DNA of 64,000 nucleotides from Coccinella septempunctata. Its lineage: Eukaryota; Arthropoda; Insecta; Coleoptera; Coccinellidae. The DNA is taken from NCBI RefSeq assembly GCF_907165205.1, contig NC_058193.1:16815521-16879520 (forward strand), written 5' to 3'. Under the pieces are notes generated by a model. That model was not told the origin of the DNA, made no database searches, and was given only the letters and a program-made list of their open reading frames with translations. A program made the position numbers and the translations under genes. Within the stretch, counting starts at the first letter, position 1. Every line of letters starts with the position of its first letter. Shown piece by piece: positions 9,606 through 21,599 of this stretch.

Positions 9606-9710
9606 CCAATAAGACAACAGAACGGGCAATAGGGTGGTGGGAGTGCTAGGAAGGGATGGTGGAGGCTATATAACGGCGGAGTAGATGTCCCAACTATTTA
9701 GTATTCAGTT
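9606..9710 (+). promoter_or_regulatory. Gene B promoter, U3
   Basis: CCAAT at 9606, TATATAA at 9667-9673, TCAGTT at 9705-9710; unchanged. Confidence 0.6.
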
Positions 9711-9820
9711 GTGAATGTGCTAAGTGCTGCAAATATTGTGTTGTGGTTTACATTTTATAACTTTCATATTATCGAATTATCGTTTCATACTTACATATTT
9801 GTTTCAGTTTTGAAGACGAG

Positions 9821-10282
9821 ATGGACAGAAAGCAGATCTTTAGAACGGGATTGAAAAAATTGAAGTCTAAACAAAATAACCTGAGGAGAACAGTTCAAAT
9901 CCGGAATTTATTGAAGTCAGTTGTAGGAGAACGAAAGCAAGGAAATCTTTCTCAGAATTCGAAAAACTCCGAAACTTGTGCTGAAATTAGAGAAGTTAAT
10001 CAACATAATCGTGAACAGAAAGATATAATCACGCAAAAATCAAATTCCGATGTTGGAGAAAAAAAGCCGGATGTGTCGAACGGAATTCTAAGGAAACGTT
10101 TGACGAGGTCTTTTATTCTGAAGGAGATTCTGAACATGACATCTATCAGAAGAAAACAAGATCTTAATTACAAACTTTTCAGACAAGACGAGTACATTAA
10201 GATTAAGAAGAAGGCGACACCTATAAAAACAAAACGTTTTGTAGGATTTGTGATACCATCCCGAGCTTTATGTACAAAATGA
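9821..10282 (+). CDS. Gene B copy 3 (D62H)
   Basis: Intact 153 residues; His at codon 62 (10004-10006), shared only with U5. Confidence 0.65.
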   Translation: MDRKQIFRTGLKKLKSKQNNLRRTVQIRNLLKSVVGERKQGNLSQNSKNSETCAEIREVNQHNREQKDIITQKSNSDVGEKKPDVSNGILRKRLTRSFILKEILNMTSIRRKQDLNYKLFRQDEYIKIKKKATPIKTKRFVGFVIPSRALCTK

Positions 10283-12608
10283 AACATTAACTTTGAAAAA
10301 AAAAAATTAAAAATTATTAGTATTAGCTGATTCATTATCAGCATATTCTAAATGAAAAATTTAGTTTGAACAAAAAATTGGTAGGTGTAGATAACAGTAG
10401 GTTAGACAACAGTAGAATAGATAACAGTAGGTATATCGAGTTAAACATGCATACCAATTCAGGCAGTTCAAAAATGGAATGCTAAAGGGTATTTGTTTGA
10501 ATTTTTGTTGCCAAATGAAAAAGTAAGTTACAAGTAGGTTGTATATATAGTATATAGTGAGAAGAGGTTAAAAGTACAAATATGTAATGAGTGTAGCATC
10601 GTTTCGAGCGAAATTTAGTTCAGTTTTGTGAGAAACAACATTCGTTGTGTAATCGGAGAAACAACAAAGGCTCGGTCGGGTCCCAAATTTTTCCATTGCA
10701 ATTTTAATTAGTGGGACCTGAAAATCCAGAATTGATTGCGATTTATTCAATTTTGTCGAATATTTGAGTTATTCTATCCATATAACGGATTTTTACTGAG
10801 GTGCGACAAAAATTTATTCCTTTTCGTGAAAAAAATAATATAAGTAAATAGACATGGGAGACCATATGCTCATCTTCTGATATAGGGGGTATCAAACATT
10901 GGAAAATCGTTTCTCGCAAAACTCTCACATTTAATTTGGTGAATCAAATTGCGTTTGAGACATGACGTCATCGATAGCTTTTTCAAAGGTCAATCCTAAT
11001 TTCTTATGACTATTCTTGAAGCGTACATACTGTTTTAAGAAAGGACAAGAGTATATACTGTTTTAAGTACTTCCACTCATAAAGACTGTTTACAGATTGA
11101 AATATATTATTTTTCGACTTATTTTAGAATTTAATGGATAGAATACTACGATTTAAACATCAAAGTAGTCAATCGATTGAATGATTGAGTGAAACTGATT
11201 TAATCTGATAAATGTTCAAAATATCATTCAATTTCTTGACAGAAAAATTAAAAACTTTCTTTTGATAAATACAAAAGGAATTCTTCTGTGAAAGCAACCA
11301 GAACAATTTCATGGAAACCATAAAACTGCCATAATTGATCTGCGAGATAACTATTTCTTGATAAGCAAATAAGAACCCTATTGAAAACCATTGAAGCAGG
11401 TACAAGAAAATATTTGTTACTTTGATAGGGTGACAGGTACAATATAACCAATACAATAAACCATCCCTTAACGTTTCCGCCTGCAACGGACCAATTATGA
11501 CATAAATACTACCTGAGAAAACAAGAAATTGTATTTGAATGTATTTTGAAATAAGTTTTATGATTGTTGACACATTTTTCCGAAATATTCCGATTTGTAT
11601 CTATTCATATTCGAACCCCAGCATCTCAAAATAGAATTTTTTCTATAAAACGGCCTTTTCAAAATCGTTTGAGATATACGATCAAATTTCAGCGCTTAGG
11701 TAGAGAAATTTTCTTATGGGTCAAGATGTTTGAAGGTTTTCAAAAAAGATAACAATTTCTTGAAAGATAAGGATAGTCTCCAAGCAAATGCCTCTTCATG
11801 ATTTTCGAAGAAAAAGTCATTGATGTTTATCAACGATACGATAGTTTGATATTTTTTAAAAATATATTCACTCGCTCATATCCTCCTTATTCGTAAAAAG
11901 ATTGGGAGAGGAGCATCTCATAGAAAAATTCATATGCTGAAATTATTTGCTCATAAAAATATTCACTTTGTGTATAGGCTCAAATATAATAAACTACCAG
12001 TTTCGTAACAATATCGAACATTGCGTTGTGGTTTACATTTTATAACCTTGAAATATTCATTTTACACGTTGTTGTTCATGCATTTTGTAGTTCTGTAGTT
12101 CATAATAGATTCAAGATTGTATTTCATTGTATGTAGATTTTATAGTTTGTTGTCTTTTACAGTTTTTTTGAAAGAGTTTGTATATTTTGTATTTATTTTA
12201 TGGCTAAGAAAAAGAATTACATTTCACATCTAATCTAGAAATTAATAATAGTTCAAAGATCATAGTTCATACACAACCTAGAAAATTATGATATTCGTTT
12301 CATTTGACATTTTGACTTCTGAAGAAGTATAGAGAGAATTTTACATTTAGGAGATTCTACTTGGTCTTGCTGATGACTGTAGCATACTTTTCATGACTAT
12401 TGGCTGTGAGTTCTTCTGTTATTGTGTTTGTTGTTTGCGTAATTTTGTCTGACTAACAACTTTTTCAGACCCTGAGGATGACACAAATTGGTGTCGAAAT
12501 ATAGGTATTCGCTAAAAAAGTCTTTCAATTACCATTTGCCCTACGCCGCATGAACTTGCGGTGAACTTGTCTCTATAATCATTTTATCCAAACATATTTT
12601 TTAGTGTG

Positions 12609-12839
12609 ATGAACAATAAGATGGATAAGAAAACGATATTGAGAACCGGATTGAAAAAATTGAAAAATACCAGGAATAAAAAGAAGAATTTGAAGAGAAT
12701 TGTTGAAATCAGGAATTTTATGAGGGCGCTTATAGGAGAACGAAAACGAAAAACTCCTTGTGTAGATGTGAAAGAATCCATTACTATTCCTTACATAAAA
12801 GAAGATAGAAAATGTACTATTAGCAAAAATGACATAATT
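12609..12839 (+). pseudogene. Gene A copy 4, 5' part (M58I), cut by insertion
   Basis: Codons 1-77 of gene A, then the retrotransposon begins after the ATT of Ile77. Met58 is Ile. Reading runs on into the ATT microsatellite and stops at 12879-12881. The rest of the gene is at 14362-14496. Confidence 0.9.
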
Positions 12840-14361
12840 ATTATTATTATTATTAATACAAATACAAGAGTTGAGACATAAGTCTATAAACTCAAAAGAA
12901 ATATAAATTGAAAATTAAAATGTTCACATACTGAATGAAAATATGAAACCATGACAAATTAAACAAAACTACTGATTAACGGCTCTCCATCTGTCGTAGG
13001 AATTCTTGAAACAGTTGACCGAAGCGGCTCCAACAATCTCAGGCGGCAAACGATTCCAGGTGTCAAACACTCTATTAGAGAGGAAGTTTTGGCGTTGTGA
13101 TGTTCTAAAGCTCTCTTTCGAAAGCTTATATCTATGTCCCCTAAGATGGCCTGAATTCAACTTAAACATACCGTTGATCTCATCTCCAAAATGTCCTCGC
13201 AATGATCGGTACGTCAGAAGCAAATCCCCTCTCTCACGTCGATCGCGGAAGCTGGTTAGATTAAATATTTCTAGTCGACGCGTATAAGATGGTCTATCAC
13301 GCCCATAGGGAAAACGAGTCATCCACCTCTGAACAGACTCAAGCATGTTTGCATCGCGCACCGTGGATGGCGACCAGACCGGACCGACATACTCCAGGAT
13401 GGGCCTCACATATGTGGTAAGAAGGGTCCGAATAGTATTAACATCGCCGCCCTTGAACATTTTGTAAATACAGTATGCTGATCGCTTAGCCTTTGCACAT
13501 ACATAAGAAATATGTTCGGACCACTGTAGATCCTCGGTGATCACCAGGCCCAGATCACAGTGACTGGCCACCACCTTCATGGGTTCACCATCAAGGTAAT
13601 ATGTCACACGCGGATTTCTTCTCCCAATATGAAGGACGCAGCACTTTTCCATACTCAGGGGTAACCCCCAATCATCACACCACTCACAGATAACATCCAG
13701 ATCACACTGCAGACTGCCAGTCTCGGAGATGGGATAGTTATAGATCTTGGTGTCATCGGCGAACATTGAGCACGTGGAGCGAAGGAGACTAGGCAGGTCA
13801 GAAGTGAATAGCAAAAACAATAAAGGGCCCAGTACGGATCCTTGTGGCACCCCAGAAGTAACCGGCACATCTGCCGAAAAAGATTCACCGACTCTTACCT
13901 TATAGGATCGATTTGATAGGAAAGCTTCTATCCAAGACAGAATCTCACCTCGGATGCCCAGATGTTGCAGTTTGTGTAGTAGTCTCCGATGCGGAACCTT
14001 ATCGAAGGCTCTAGTGAAGTCCAAGTACAACACATCAATCGGCAAACCCAAATCCCAAGCTTTAGTCCATTCATTAACACAACTCAACAAGTTCGTCAGA
14101 GTTGATCGTCCAGACAGAAAACCGTGTTGAACTACAGGAATAAGTTCGTGTACAGAAGCAAATTGCACAATATGATCGTAGACTATCCTCTCAAGCACCT
14201 TAGACACGGTAGAGAGGAGGCTAATTGGCCTATAATTTTTGGCGGACAACTTATCTCCTTTTTTAAAAACAGGGGTTACCGAAGCCACCAGCCAGTCACC
14301 AGGAATCCTCGAAGTCTTCATGGAACAGGAAAAAATCTCAGCCAAGGGTGGAGCCAAGGCT
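12840..14361 (-). mobile_element. 5'-truncated non-LTR retrotransposon (CR1/Rex/L2-like)
   Basis: 1,522 bp, minus strand. The 3' end is at 12840 with a (TAA)n tail on the coding strand (ATT repeats on plus). The 5' end is truncated inside the reverse transcriptase at 14361. The left flank ends GACATAATT and the right flank begins GTAAG, exactly the uninterrupted unit sequence, so there is no visible target duplication and no lost base. Base composition is markedly more GC-rich than the unit. Clade assignment rests on RT motifs and is approximate. Confidence 0.9.
12969..14361 (-). pseudogene. Reverse transcriptase C-terminal part of non-LTR ORF2
   Basis: About 464 codons, open to the stop at 12969-12971, with no start because the 5' part is missing. 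In order: NYRPISLL, QHGF, DFTRAFDKVPH, the SGVPQGSVLGPLLF block, the FADD catalytic motif, then thumb and C-terminal regions ending WRAVNQ. The endonuclease domain and RT N-terminus are absent. The ORF runs on through 14453 only because unit sequence happens to be open in that frame. It shows no internal stop, so insertion is fairly recent. It cannot retrotranspose by itself. Confidence 0.92.
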
Positions 14362-14496
14362 GTAAGAAAAAATTCTGGAATATGTGATACCGTTACAGAA
14401 AAATATGTAGAATATAAAAAACCAAAAGAAAACTTGGAGCTTAAACTGTTCAAAATATATGATTTCGAAAAAAAAACACACCAATTTCGGGAATAA
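14362..14496 (+). pseudogene. Gene A copy 4, 3' part
   Basis: Codons 78-121 of gene A with its normal stop, continuing the unit on the far side of the insertion. Confidence 0.9.
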
Positions 14497-15265
14497 AACC
14501 TTATTCAGGATTCGTTACATAAACCAGGGCAATATATTCTAAATGACATGTAAGAACATGTTAGATGACATGTAAGAAATATTAGAATTAGAAAAATTCT
14601 AGGTTTGTATACCGAAAAGACAAAAGTACTGTGAAGAGAAATCTACTAAACATAAATGGCCTAATGTCAAAGAACCTAATAACTGAACTTAAAGCAGATA
14701 CAATCTGCTACAATTCCATAATACGTTCTATGAATTTTGAATTTTTTTTTTCTCCGGCGGTTATTATAAATACCGCTTCAGTACTTTCTTCTGCAGATAT
14801 TTATTCTGTGTATCTGTAACTTATACCTTTTAAGTTAATTATTGATATTTCATTCATCATTAAAAACGTTTGAAACAATAAATAGTATCAGCTTGTTCAT
14901 CATCCATGAATAGAATTCTTCAACAAAAAATTATATTCAATTTGCAAATTGAATATAATTTGAAAAAAATAATATATTGTTCAAATTCCTGAGAAAGTTT
15001 TTGCCAAAGAATAAAAAGTATATTCCTATTGTACATTCCGCTGTAGAAAAATTCCTTTGGATAAATAATAGTCATTTAAAATCGCATATCTCTTTTAAAA
15101 AGTATATAAAACACTTTCCAATTTTCCGTATTTTTAGTGCTAGGATACAGTACCAAAAAATAAAAAATATTTTATGTTTATTATTAAGTATCATCATAAA
15201 AAATGGATTGAACATAATTTAATATGTTGCTTCCATAGAAGTTTTAAATCAGATCAATCTAACAG

Positions 15266-15370
15266 CCAATAAGACAACAGAACGGGCAATAGGGTGGTGG
15301 GAGTGCTAGGAAGGGATGGTGGAGGCTATATAACGGCGGAGTAGATGTCCCAACTATTTAGTATTCAGTT
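15266..15370 (+). promoter_or_regulatory. Gene B promoter, U4
   Basis: CCAAT at 15266, TATATAA at 15327-15333, TCAGTT at 15365-15370; unchanged. Confidence 0.6.
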
Positions 15371-15480
15371 GTGAATGTGCTAAGTGCTGCAAATATTGTG
15401 TTGTGGTTTACATTTTATAACTTTCATATTATCGAATTATCGTTTCATACTTACATATTTGTTTCAGTTTTGAAGACGAG

Positions 15481-15942
15481 ATGGACAGAAAGCAGATCTT
15501 TAGAACGGGATTGAAAAAATTGAAGTCTAAACAAAATAACCTGAGGAGAACAGTTCAAATCCGGAATTTATTGAAGTCAGTTGTAGGAGAACGAAAGCAA
15601 GGAAATCTTTCTCAGAATTCGAAAAACTCCGAAACTTGTGCTGAAATTAGAGAAGTTAATCAAGATAATCGTGAACAGAAAGATATAATCACGCAAAAAT
15701 CAAATTCCGATGTTGGAGAAAAAAAGCCGGATGTGTCGAACGGAATTCTAAGGAAACGTTTGACGAGGTCTTTTATTCTGAAGGAGATTCTGAACATGAC
15801 ATCTATCAGAAGAAAACAAGATCTTAATTACAAACTTTTCAGACAAGACGAGTACATTAAGATTAAGAAGAAGGCGACACCTATAAAAACAAAACGTTTT
15901 GTAGGATTTGTGATACCATCCCGAGCTTTATGTACAAAATGA
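15481..15942 (+). CDS. Gene B copy 4
   Basis: Intact, identical in protein to copy 1, although its partner gene A is broken. Confidence 0.65.
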   Translation: MDRKQIFRTGLKKLKSKQNNLRRTVQIRNLLKSVVGERKQGNLSQNSKNSETCAEIREVNQDNREQKDIITQKSNSDVGEKKPDVSNGILRKRLTRSFILKEILNMTSIRRKQDLNYKLFRQDEYIKIKKKATPIKTKRFVGFVIPSRALCTK

Positions 15943-17664
15943 AACATTAACTTTGAAAAAAAAAATTAAAAATTATTAGTATTAGCTGATTCATTATCAG
16001 CATATTCTAAATGAAAAATTTAGTTTGAACAAAAAATTGGTAGGTGTAGATAACAGTAGGTTAGACAACAGTAGAATAGATAACAGTAGGTATATCGAGT
16101 TAAACATGCATACCAATTCAGGCAGTTCAAAAATGGAATGCTAAAGGGTATTTGTTTGAATTTTTGTTGCCAAATGAAAAAGTAAGTTACAAGTAGGTTG
16201 TATATATAGTATATAGTGAGAAGAGGTTAAAAGTACAAATATGTAATGAGTGTAGCATCGTTTCGAGCGAAATTTAGTTCAGTTTTGTGAGAAACAACAT
16301 TCGTTGTGTAATCGGAGAAACAACAAAGGCTCGGTCGGGTCCCAAATTTTTCCATTGCAATTTTAATTAGTGGGACCTGAAAATCCAGAATTGATTGCGA
16401 TTTATTCAATTTTGTCGAATATTTGAGTTATTCTATCCATATAACGGGTTTTTACTGAGGTGCGACAAAAATTTATTCCTTTTCGTGAAAAAAATAATAT
16501 AAGTAAATAGACATGGGAGACCATATGCTCATCTTCTGATATAGGGGGTATCAAACATTGGAAAATCGTTTCTCGCAAAACTCTCACATTTAATTTGGTG
16601 AATCAAATTGCGTTTGAGACATGACGTCATCGATAGCTTTTTCAAAGGCCGATCCTAATTTCTTATGACTATTCTTGAAGCGTACATACTGTTTTAAGAA
16701 AGGACAAGAGTAGATACTGTTTTAAGTACTTCCACTCATAAAGACTGTTTACAGATTGAAATATATTATTTTTCGACTTATTTTAGAATTTAATGGATAG
16801 AATACTACGATTTAAACATCAAAGTAGTCAATCGATTGAATGATTGAGTGAAACTGATTTAATCTGATAAATGTTCAAAATATCATTCAATTTCTTGACA
16901 GAAAAATTAAAAACTTTCTTTTGATAAATACAAAAGGAATTCTTCTGTGAAAGCAACCAGAACAATTTCATGGAAACCATAAAACTGCCATAATTGATCT
17001 GCGAGATAACTATTTCTTGATAAGCAAATAAGAACCCTATTGAAAACCATTGAAGCAGGTACAAGAAAATATTTGTTACTTTGATAGGGTGACAGGTACA
17101 ATATAACCAATACAATAAACCATCCCTTAACGTTTCCGCCTGCAACGGACCAATTATGACATAAATACTACCTGAGAAAACAAGAAATTGTATTTGAATG
17201 TATTTTGAAATAAGTTTTATGATTGTTGACACATTTTTCCGAAATATTCCGATTTGTATCTATTCATATTCGAACCCCAGCATCTCAAAATAGAATTTTT
17301 TCTATAAAACGGCCTTTTCAAAATCGTTTGAGATATACGATCAAATTTCAGCGCTTAGGTAGAGAAATTTTCTTATGGGTCAAGATGTTTGAAGGTTTTC
17401 AAAAAAGATAACAATTTCTTGAAAGATAAGGATAGTCTCCAAGCAAATGCCTCTTCATGATTTTCGAAGAAAAAGTCATTGATGTTTATCAACGATACGA
17501 TAGTTTGATATTTTTTAAAAATATATTCACTCGCTCATATCCTCCTTATTCGTAAAAAGATTGGGAGAGGAGCATCTCATAGAAAAATTCATATGCTGAA
17601 ATTATTTGCTCATAAAAATATTCACTTTGTGTATAGGCTCAAATAATTGTAATTAATATACAAT

Positions 17665-18678
17665 ATGTCGACGAAGAAGGTTGTGCCGAGCGAGTCTCTC
17701 CAATCAGTAATTCCTGAATGTGCTGTTTGTAAACGAACGATAGTCAGGAGTATCATAAAGTGCAATGTTTGCCTTAAATCATACCATCCTGGTTGTGCCA
17801 GTAAAATAGGGAAGTGCTGTGACTGTGATTTCCTATCCGCCATAGATTGTAACACGGGTAATGTGTCTCCAGTACCCGAGTTTTCCGACAAGAATTATCT
17901 ATCTAGTGAATCTACGCAACAAGATCTTTTCATTAAAATAATCAAAGAGTTAGAAGCAAAAAATTCTTTGCTGATGGAGAATAACTCTCTATTAAGATTC
18001 AAGGTTTCAACACTCGAAGGAGAAATCGAGAAAAAGAATGTCGAGATTGATAAACTAAGAAAAAAGACTAATAACACAAACATAAACAAATGTGCCAGTG
18101 AATCATCATCGTTTAGAATCTCTGAGGCGCCGGGCGGTGATCCCCGCTCGGGTACTGTAACGCGTGCTTCTGGCGATTCGCGATCGAATAATATACGAGT
18201 CCCGCATTTACATGTTGCGGATGCTGAAACTTCTGCTCCTGCACAAACAGTGACGGAGGTTATTCAAACTCAGGTTTCCCTTGGATCGCAGGCTGACAAC
18301 ACTCTAGCCGCTAAAGAAAATGATGGGGATACATGGAATATTGTTTCTCGTAAGAAACCTCGAAAACGTGTCAGAGCTCTAGTTGTTGGAAGTTCGGAAA
18401 GTACATCCGTTGTGGGCATTAGTAGGTCCAGTATATTCCATGTTTCTAATTTAAAACCAGAGACAACAGAAAAAGATTTACAGGAATTTTTGAATCAAAA
18501 ATTTTCTACCGTACAGTGTGAGAAGCTCACCTCGAAATACCCCGACAGCTACTCATCATTTAAGGTGCTTATTCCAAGCTCTGAACATGAAAAAGCCCTA
18601 AATAGTTCTAATTGGCCAAACAACGCCAAAATTAATCATTTTTTTCATCCCAAAAGGGTGATACGTCCGGCGGAATAG
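17665..18678 (+). CDS. Non-LTR ORF1 protein (PHD finger, coiled coil, RRM-like)
   Basis: 337 residues, ATG with A at -3. Residues 19-54 carry Cys19/Cys22, Cys33/Cys36, His41/Cys44 and Cys51/Cys52/Cys54, a PHD-type zinc-finger layout known from some CR1-type ORF1 proteins. Residues ~85-137 are heptad-like and charged, a probable coiled coil for multimerisation. A Ser/Thr-rich linker follows, then basic KKPRKR near 230. Residues ~255-335 look like an RRM-type fold (IFHVSNL as RNP2-like). The known role of such proteins is binding element RNA in the ribonucleoprotein particle. It ends at TAG 18676-18678, with ORF2 already open in another frame. Confidence 0.85.
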   Translation: MSTKKVVPSESLQSVIPECAVCKRTIVRSIIKCNVCLKSYHPGCASKIGKCCDCDFLSAIDCNTGNVSPVPEFSDKNYLSSESTQQDLFIKIIKELEAKNSLLMENNSLLRFKVSTLEGEIEKKNVEIDKLRKKTNNTNINKCASESSSFRISEAPGGDPRSGTVTRASGDSRSNNIRVPHLHVADAETSAPAQTVTEVIQTQVSLGSQADNTLAAKENDGDTWNIVSRKKPRKRVRALVVGSSESTSVVGISRSSIFHVSNLKPETTEKDLQEFLNQKFSTVQCEKLTSKYPDSYSSFKVLIPSSEHEKALNSSNWPNNAKINHFFHPKRVIRPAE

Positions 18679-18695
18679 ATTTTGCTGAGTTTGAG

Positions 18696-21599
18696 GTGTT
18701 TAGACTTCTGCAGCTGAATATCCAGTGTGTATCTAATAAACTAGAAGGCCTGGAATTGCTTTTCGCTGAATATTGTCCTGATGTTGTGAGTGTTGTGGAG
18801 CACTGGTGCAGTCCCGAAAATGTCAGTACAATGACTATACCTGGGTATATTCTAGCTGAATACTACTGTCGCCCCTGTAGAGCCCACGGGGGGTCGATGA
18901 TCTATGTGAAAACCGGTATTAAAACAAAAACTTTGCATGTGTCGAATTTTTCAGACGAGATGAATTGCGAGATGTGCGGAATTATTATGACGACCAACGA
19001 TATCCGTCTAGGCATTATAAGTGTTTACCGGCCCTGTTCCGGTGTGTTTGAGGTCTTCATCAATAGATTGTCTGACGCCCTGAACTATTGCTTGAATTTG
19101 GTTGACCTTATCTTTGTGTGTGGTGACCTGAACGTGGACTTTCTCAAAACTGAAGGTGCTAACCGTAAGCTATTTGTTGATTTACTTGATTGTTTCGATT
19201 TAAAAGTTTCGTCACGGGATCCCACGAGGGTATTCACGGACAGAACTGGCCATACATCCACCTCAAAGGTGGACTATGTCTTGACTAATGCTGATTTATC
19301 TGGCTCTAGTGTGAAAGTTTTTGAACCTCTCTTGAGTGACCACCGTGCTATTTTAGTTGAATACAATAATATATTTCCTGAATATATACAGGATGGTCCA
19401 AAAATTGTAAGAAATTTGTGTCAAAGAAACCTCGACAATTTTGTTTTTAATATCGCAATTAATGACTTTATTGGTGTTTATGACAGTACTGACGTCAATG
19501 GATGTTTTCAAGCACTCGTTGATACTATAAAGAGTACGTTTGAGACATGTTGCCCATCGGTGAGGCTGGCTAACAGGAAGCGAAGGGTGAATATGTGGAT
19601 CACTCAAGAAGTAATTCTAGCGAAACGTGAACTTGTAAGTCTCCATTGGTTGCACTCGAGCTTGAGATGCCAGAGTAGTTATATACTATACAAAAAGGCG
19701 AAAAAGGAGTATGCATCTTTGATCAAGACTGCTAAATTAAATTTTCATAATGAGCTCATCGGTAGATCCGACAATAGAAACAGAACAGTATGGTCCATGG
19801 TCAATAACCTAACTGGCCGAAAGGGTAGGAAGAATGGATGTATTGAACTCCTTGTTGATGGTGTTTTGATCGATGACAGCTTGCGTCTACCGAACATTTT
19901 TGCAGATTACTTCTCTACAGTTACCGAAAGCTCTCTTCACCGCTATTATGGGGACTCCTTATCCCAATCATGTACTACGTCTGTATTGTTGAATACAACA
20001 TTTTTCTTTCATCCGGTGATTGAGAGCGAAGTAGCTGATATTATAAGATCAATGAAAAACAATAAGTGCGCAGGGGTGGATTCCATTTCTGCCAGAATTC
20101 TCAAACTAATCAGTTCAGACATCTGTAAGCATTTTGCTCACTGTATTAATCTATCTGTGAGCACAGGCATCTTTCCAACGGTCCTCAAAAAAGCCCTTAT
20201 CGTCCCAATCTTCAAGAAAAATGATATACATGACATCACAAACTATAGACCAATTTCTCTACTCAGTATATTTTCTAAAGTGTTTGAGAGGTTGGTGTTC
20301 AACCAAATGATGAAATATCTTGACAGATTCAATATTCTCGATAATGCCCAACATGGTTTCCGAGCTGGTCGATCAACAGAAACAGCTGCAATTTATTTCG
20401 TCGATTATGTGTATGAATGTCTCGATAGCGGATTGCATGTGGCAGGTCTATTCTTTGACCTTTCGCGAGCATTCGATAGTCTTCCACCTGACTTTATAAT
20501 TGACAAGTGTTACAACCTGGGTTTTCGGGGTGTATTTTTGGATTGGCTCCAGAGTTATCTCGAGGGAAGGTCTATGTTTGTGAAGGTTGGAAGTTCCATA
20601 TCGGAAGAACATGATGTGAGGCTGGGAGTGCCGCAGGGATCTGTACTTGGGCCTCTTCTCTTTTTGCTTTTTGTGAACGATCTCCCAGTTAATTTGAAAG
20701 CGATGTTCCTGAATTTGCTCCAGTGTGGACGCCCTTCATCTGCGTTGGGGAGGTTTTTGTTGAGTTTGTTTGCCGATGATGCTTCAATGGTAGTTTCGGC
20801 AGCAACGGTGGACGAACTTCAGGAGTTGTGCGGATTACTATTAGAAAGTTTTGTAACTTGGTGTCAAAAAAATAGGCTGATGATTAATATTGATAAGACA
20901 GAATGTATTTACTTCACAATCGTACAAAGTGATCGTAAGCTAGTTATCAACCATAATGATAGCGCTATCCTATCTAAAGATGCCAGCAAATTTCTTGGCA
21001 TTCATGTGGACAACAACTTGAAATGGGATGTACACGTTGATTCTGTTTGTAAAAAACTAAATAGTTCCTATTATGCCATCAGTAGGGTAAGAGCTTTACT
21101 CCCATTAGAATCACTGATTAATGTTTATTATAGTTTAGTGTATAGCCATTTGTCTTATAATATTTTACTGTGGGGAAACTCTTCGGATGTTGGGAGAGCT
21201 TTCATAATTCAAAAAAGAATTTTACGTATGATATTTAATATGCCCCCACGTTCGTCCTGTCGACCTATATTTGTTGAAAACAATATATTAACGTTATCGT
21301 CTATCTTCATTATGAAGTGTCTTTTGTATGTTAAGGAAAATGAAAAAGATATTGTCCAGTTGTCCAGTTTTCATCAATACGGTACCAGAAATGAGAGAAC
21401 TCTATATATTCCTAAGCACAAAACAACAAAATATGAAAGTTCTCCTCTGTATAAGTGTATCAAAATCTTCAACCACTTGCCTGTCAGTATCCAATCTCTT
21501 GACGGAAAAAAGTTCAAAAAATGTGTGAAAAAGTTGATGCTAACTAGATGTTATTATACTGTTAAAGATTATTTTAATGATGTTAATATGATTGGTTGA
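18696..21599 (+). CDS. Non-LTR ORF2 polyprotein (endonuclease + reverse transcriptase)
   Basis: 967 residues counted from a GTG; there is no ATG before the endonuclease domain. The frame is open from upstream of the ORF1 stop (at least 18672), so translation probably depends on termination-reinitiation or a frame change. Endonuclease: Asn8, Glu35, Asp144 and Asn146 (GDLN), a VDY motif and Ser214-Asp215-His216, all catalytic positions present. RT: NYRPISLL, QHGFRAGRST, FDLSRAFDSL, GVPQGSVLGPLLF and FADD at 692-695. It ends at TGA 21597-21599. Nothing looks broken, so this is a candidate active copy. It acts by target-primed reverse transcription (family knowledge). Confidence 0.93.
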   Translation: MFRLLQLNIQCVSNKLEGLELLFAEYCPDVVSVVEHWCSPENVSTMTIPGYILAEYYCRPCRAHGGSMIYVKTGIKTKTLHVSNFSDEMNCEMCGIIMTTNDIRLGIISVYRPCSGVFEVFINRLSDALNYCLNLVDLIFVCGDLNVDFLKTEGANRKLFVDLLDCFDLKVSSRDPTRVFTDRTGHTSTSKVDYVLTNADLSGSSVKVFEPLLSDHRAILVEYNNIFPEYIQDGPKIVRNLCQRNLDNFVFNIAINDFIGVYDSTDVNGCFQALVDTIKSTFETCCPSVRLANRKRRVNMWITQEVILAKRELVSLHWLHSSLRCQSSYILYKKAKKEYASLIKTAKLNFHNELIGRSDNRNRTVWSMVNNLTGRKGRKNGCIELLVDGVLIDDSLRLPNIFADYFSTVTESSLHRYYGDSLSQSCTTSVLLNTTFFFHPVIESEVADIIRSMKNNKCAGVDSISARILKLISSDICKHFAHCINLSVSTGIFPTVLKKALIVPIFKKNDIHDITNYRPISLLSIFSKVFERLVFNQMMKYLDRFNILDNAQHGFRAGRSTETAAIYFVDYVYECLDSGLHVAGLFFDLSRAFDSLPPDFIIDKCYNLGFRGVFLDWLQSYLEGRSMFVKVGSSISEEHDVRLGVPQGSVLGPLLFLLFVNDLPVNLKAMFLNLLQCGRPSSALGRFLLSLFADDASMVVSAATVDELQELCGLLLESFVTWCQKNRLMINIDKTECIYFTIVQSDRKLVINHNDSAILSKDASKFLGIHVDNNLKWDVHVDSVCKKLNSSYYAISRVRALLPLESLINVYYSLVYSHLSYNILLWGNSSDVGRAFIIQKRILRMIFNMPPRSSCRPIFVENNILTLSSIFIMKCLLYVKENEKDIVQLSSFHQYGTRNERTLYIPKHKTTKYESSPLYKCIKIFNHLPVSIQSLDGKKFKKCVKKLMLTRCYYTVKDYFNDVNMIG

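Larger units (their letters stand above)
8275..12411 (+). repeat. Array unit U3
   Basis: First unit with the allele set found in all later copies (Thr70 codon, TTTGTATACCG, AGTATCAGC, GAATTCTTC, TGTTGC). It shares with U5 Asp62His in gene B, CGGAT for CGGGT near 10789, AGTATATAC near 11053 and TTTATGG near 12200. It shares with U6 Ser57Tyr in gene A. One A is lost near 9541 and one gained after gene B. Confidence 0.95.

Noticed and set aside
13006..13287. Plus-strand ORFs inside the first non-LTR element (also 14124-14387)
   Set aside because: Antisense shadows of the reverse transcriptase reading frame.
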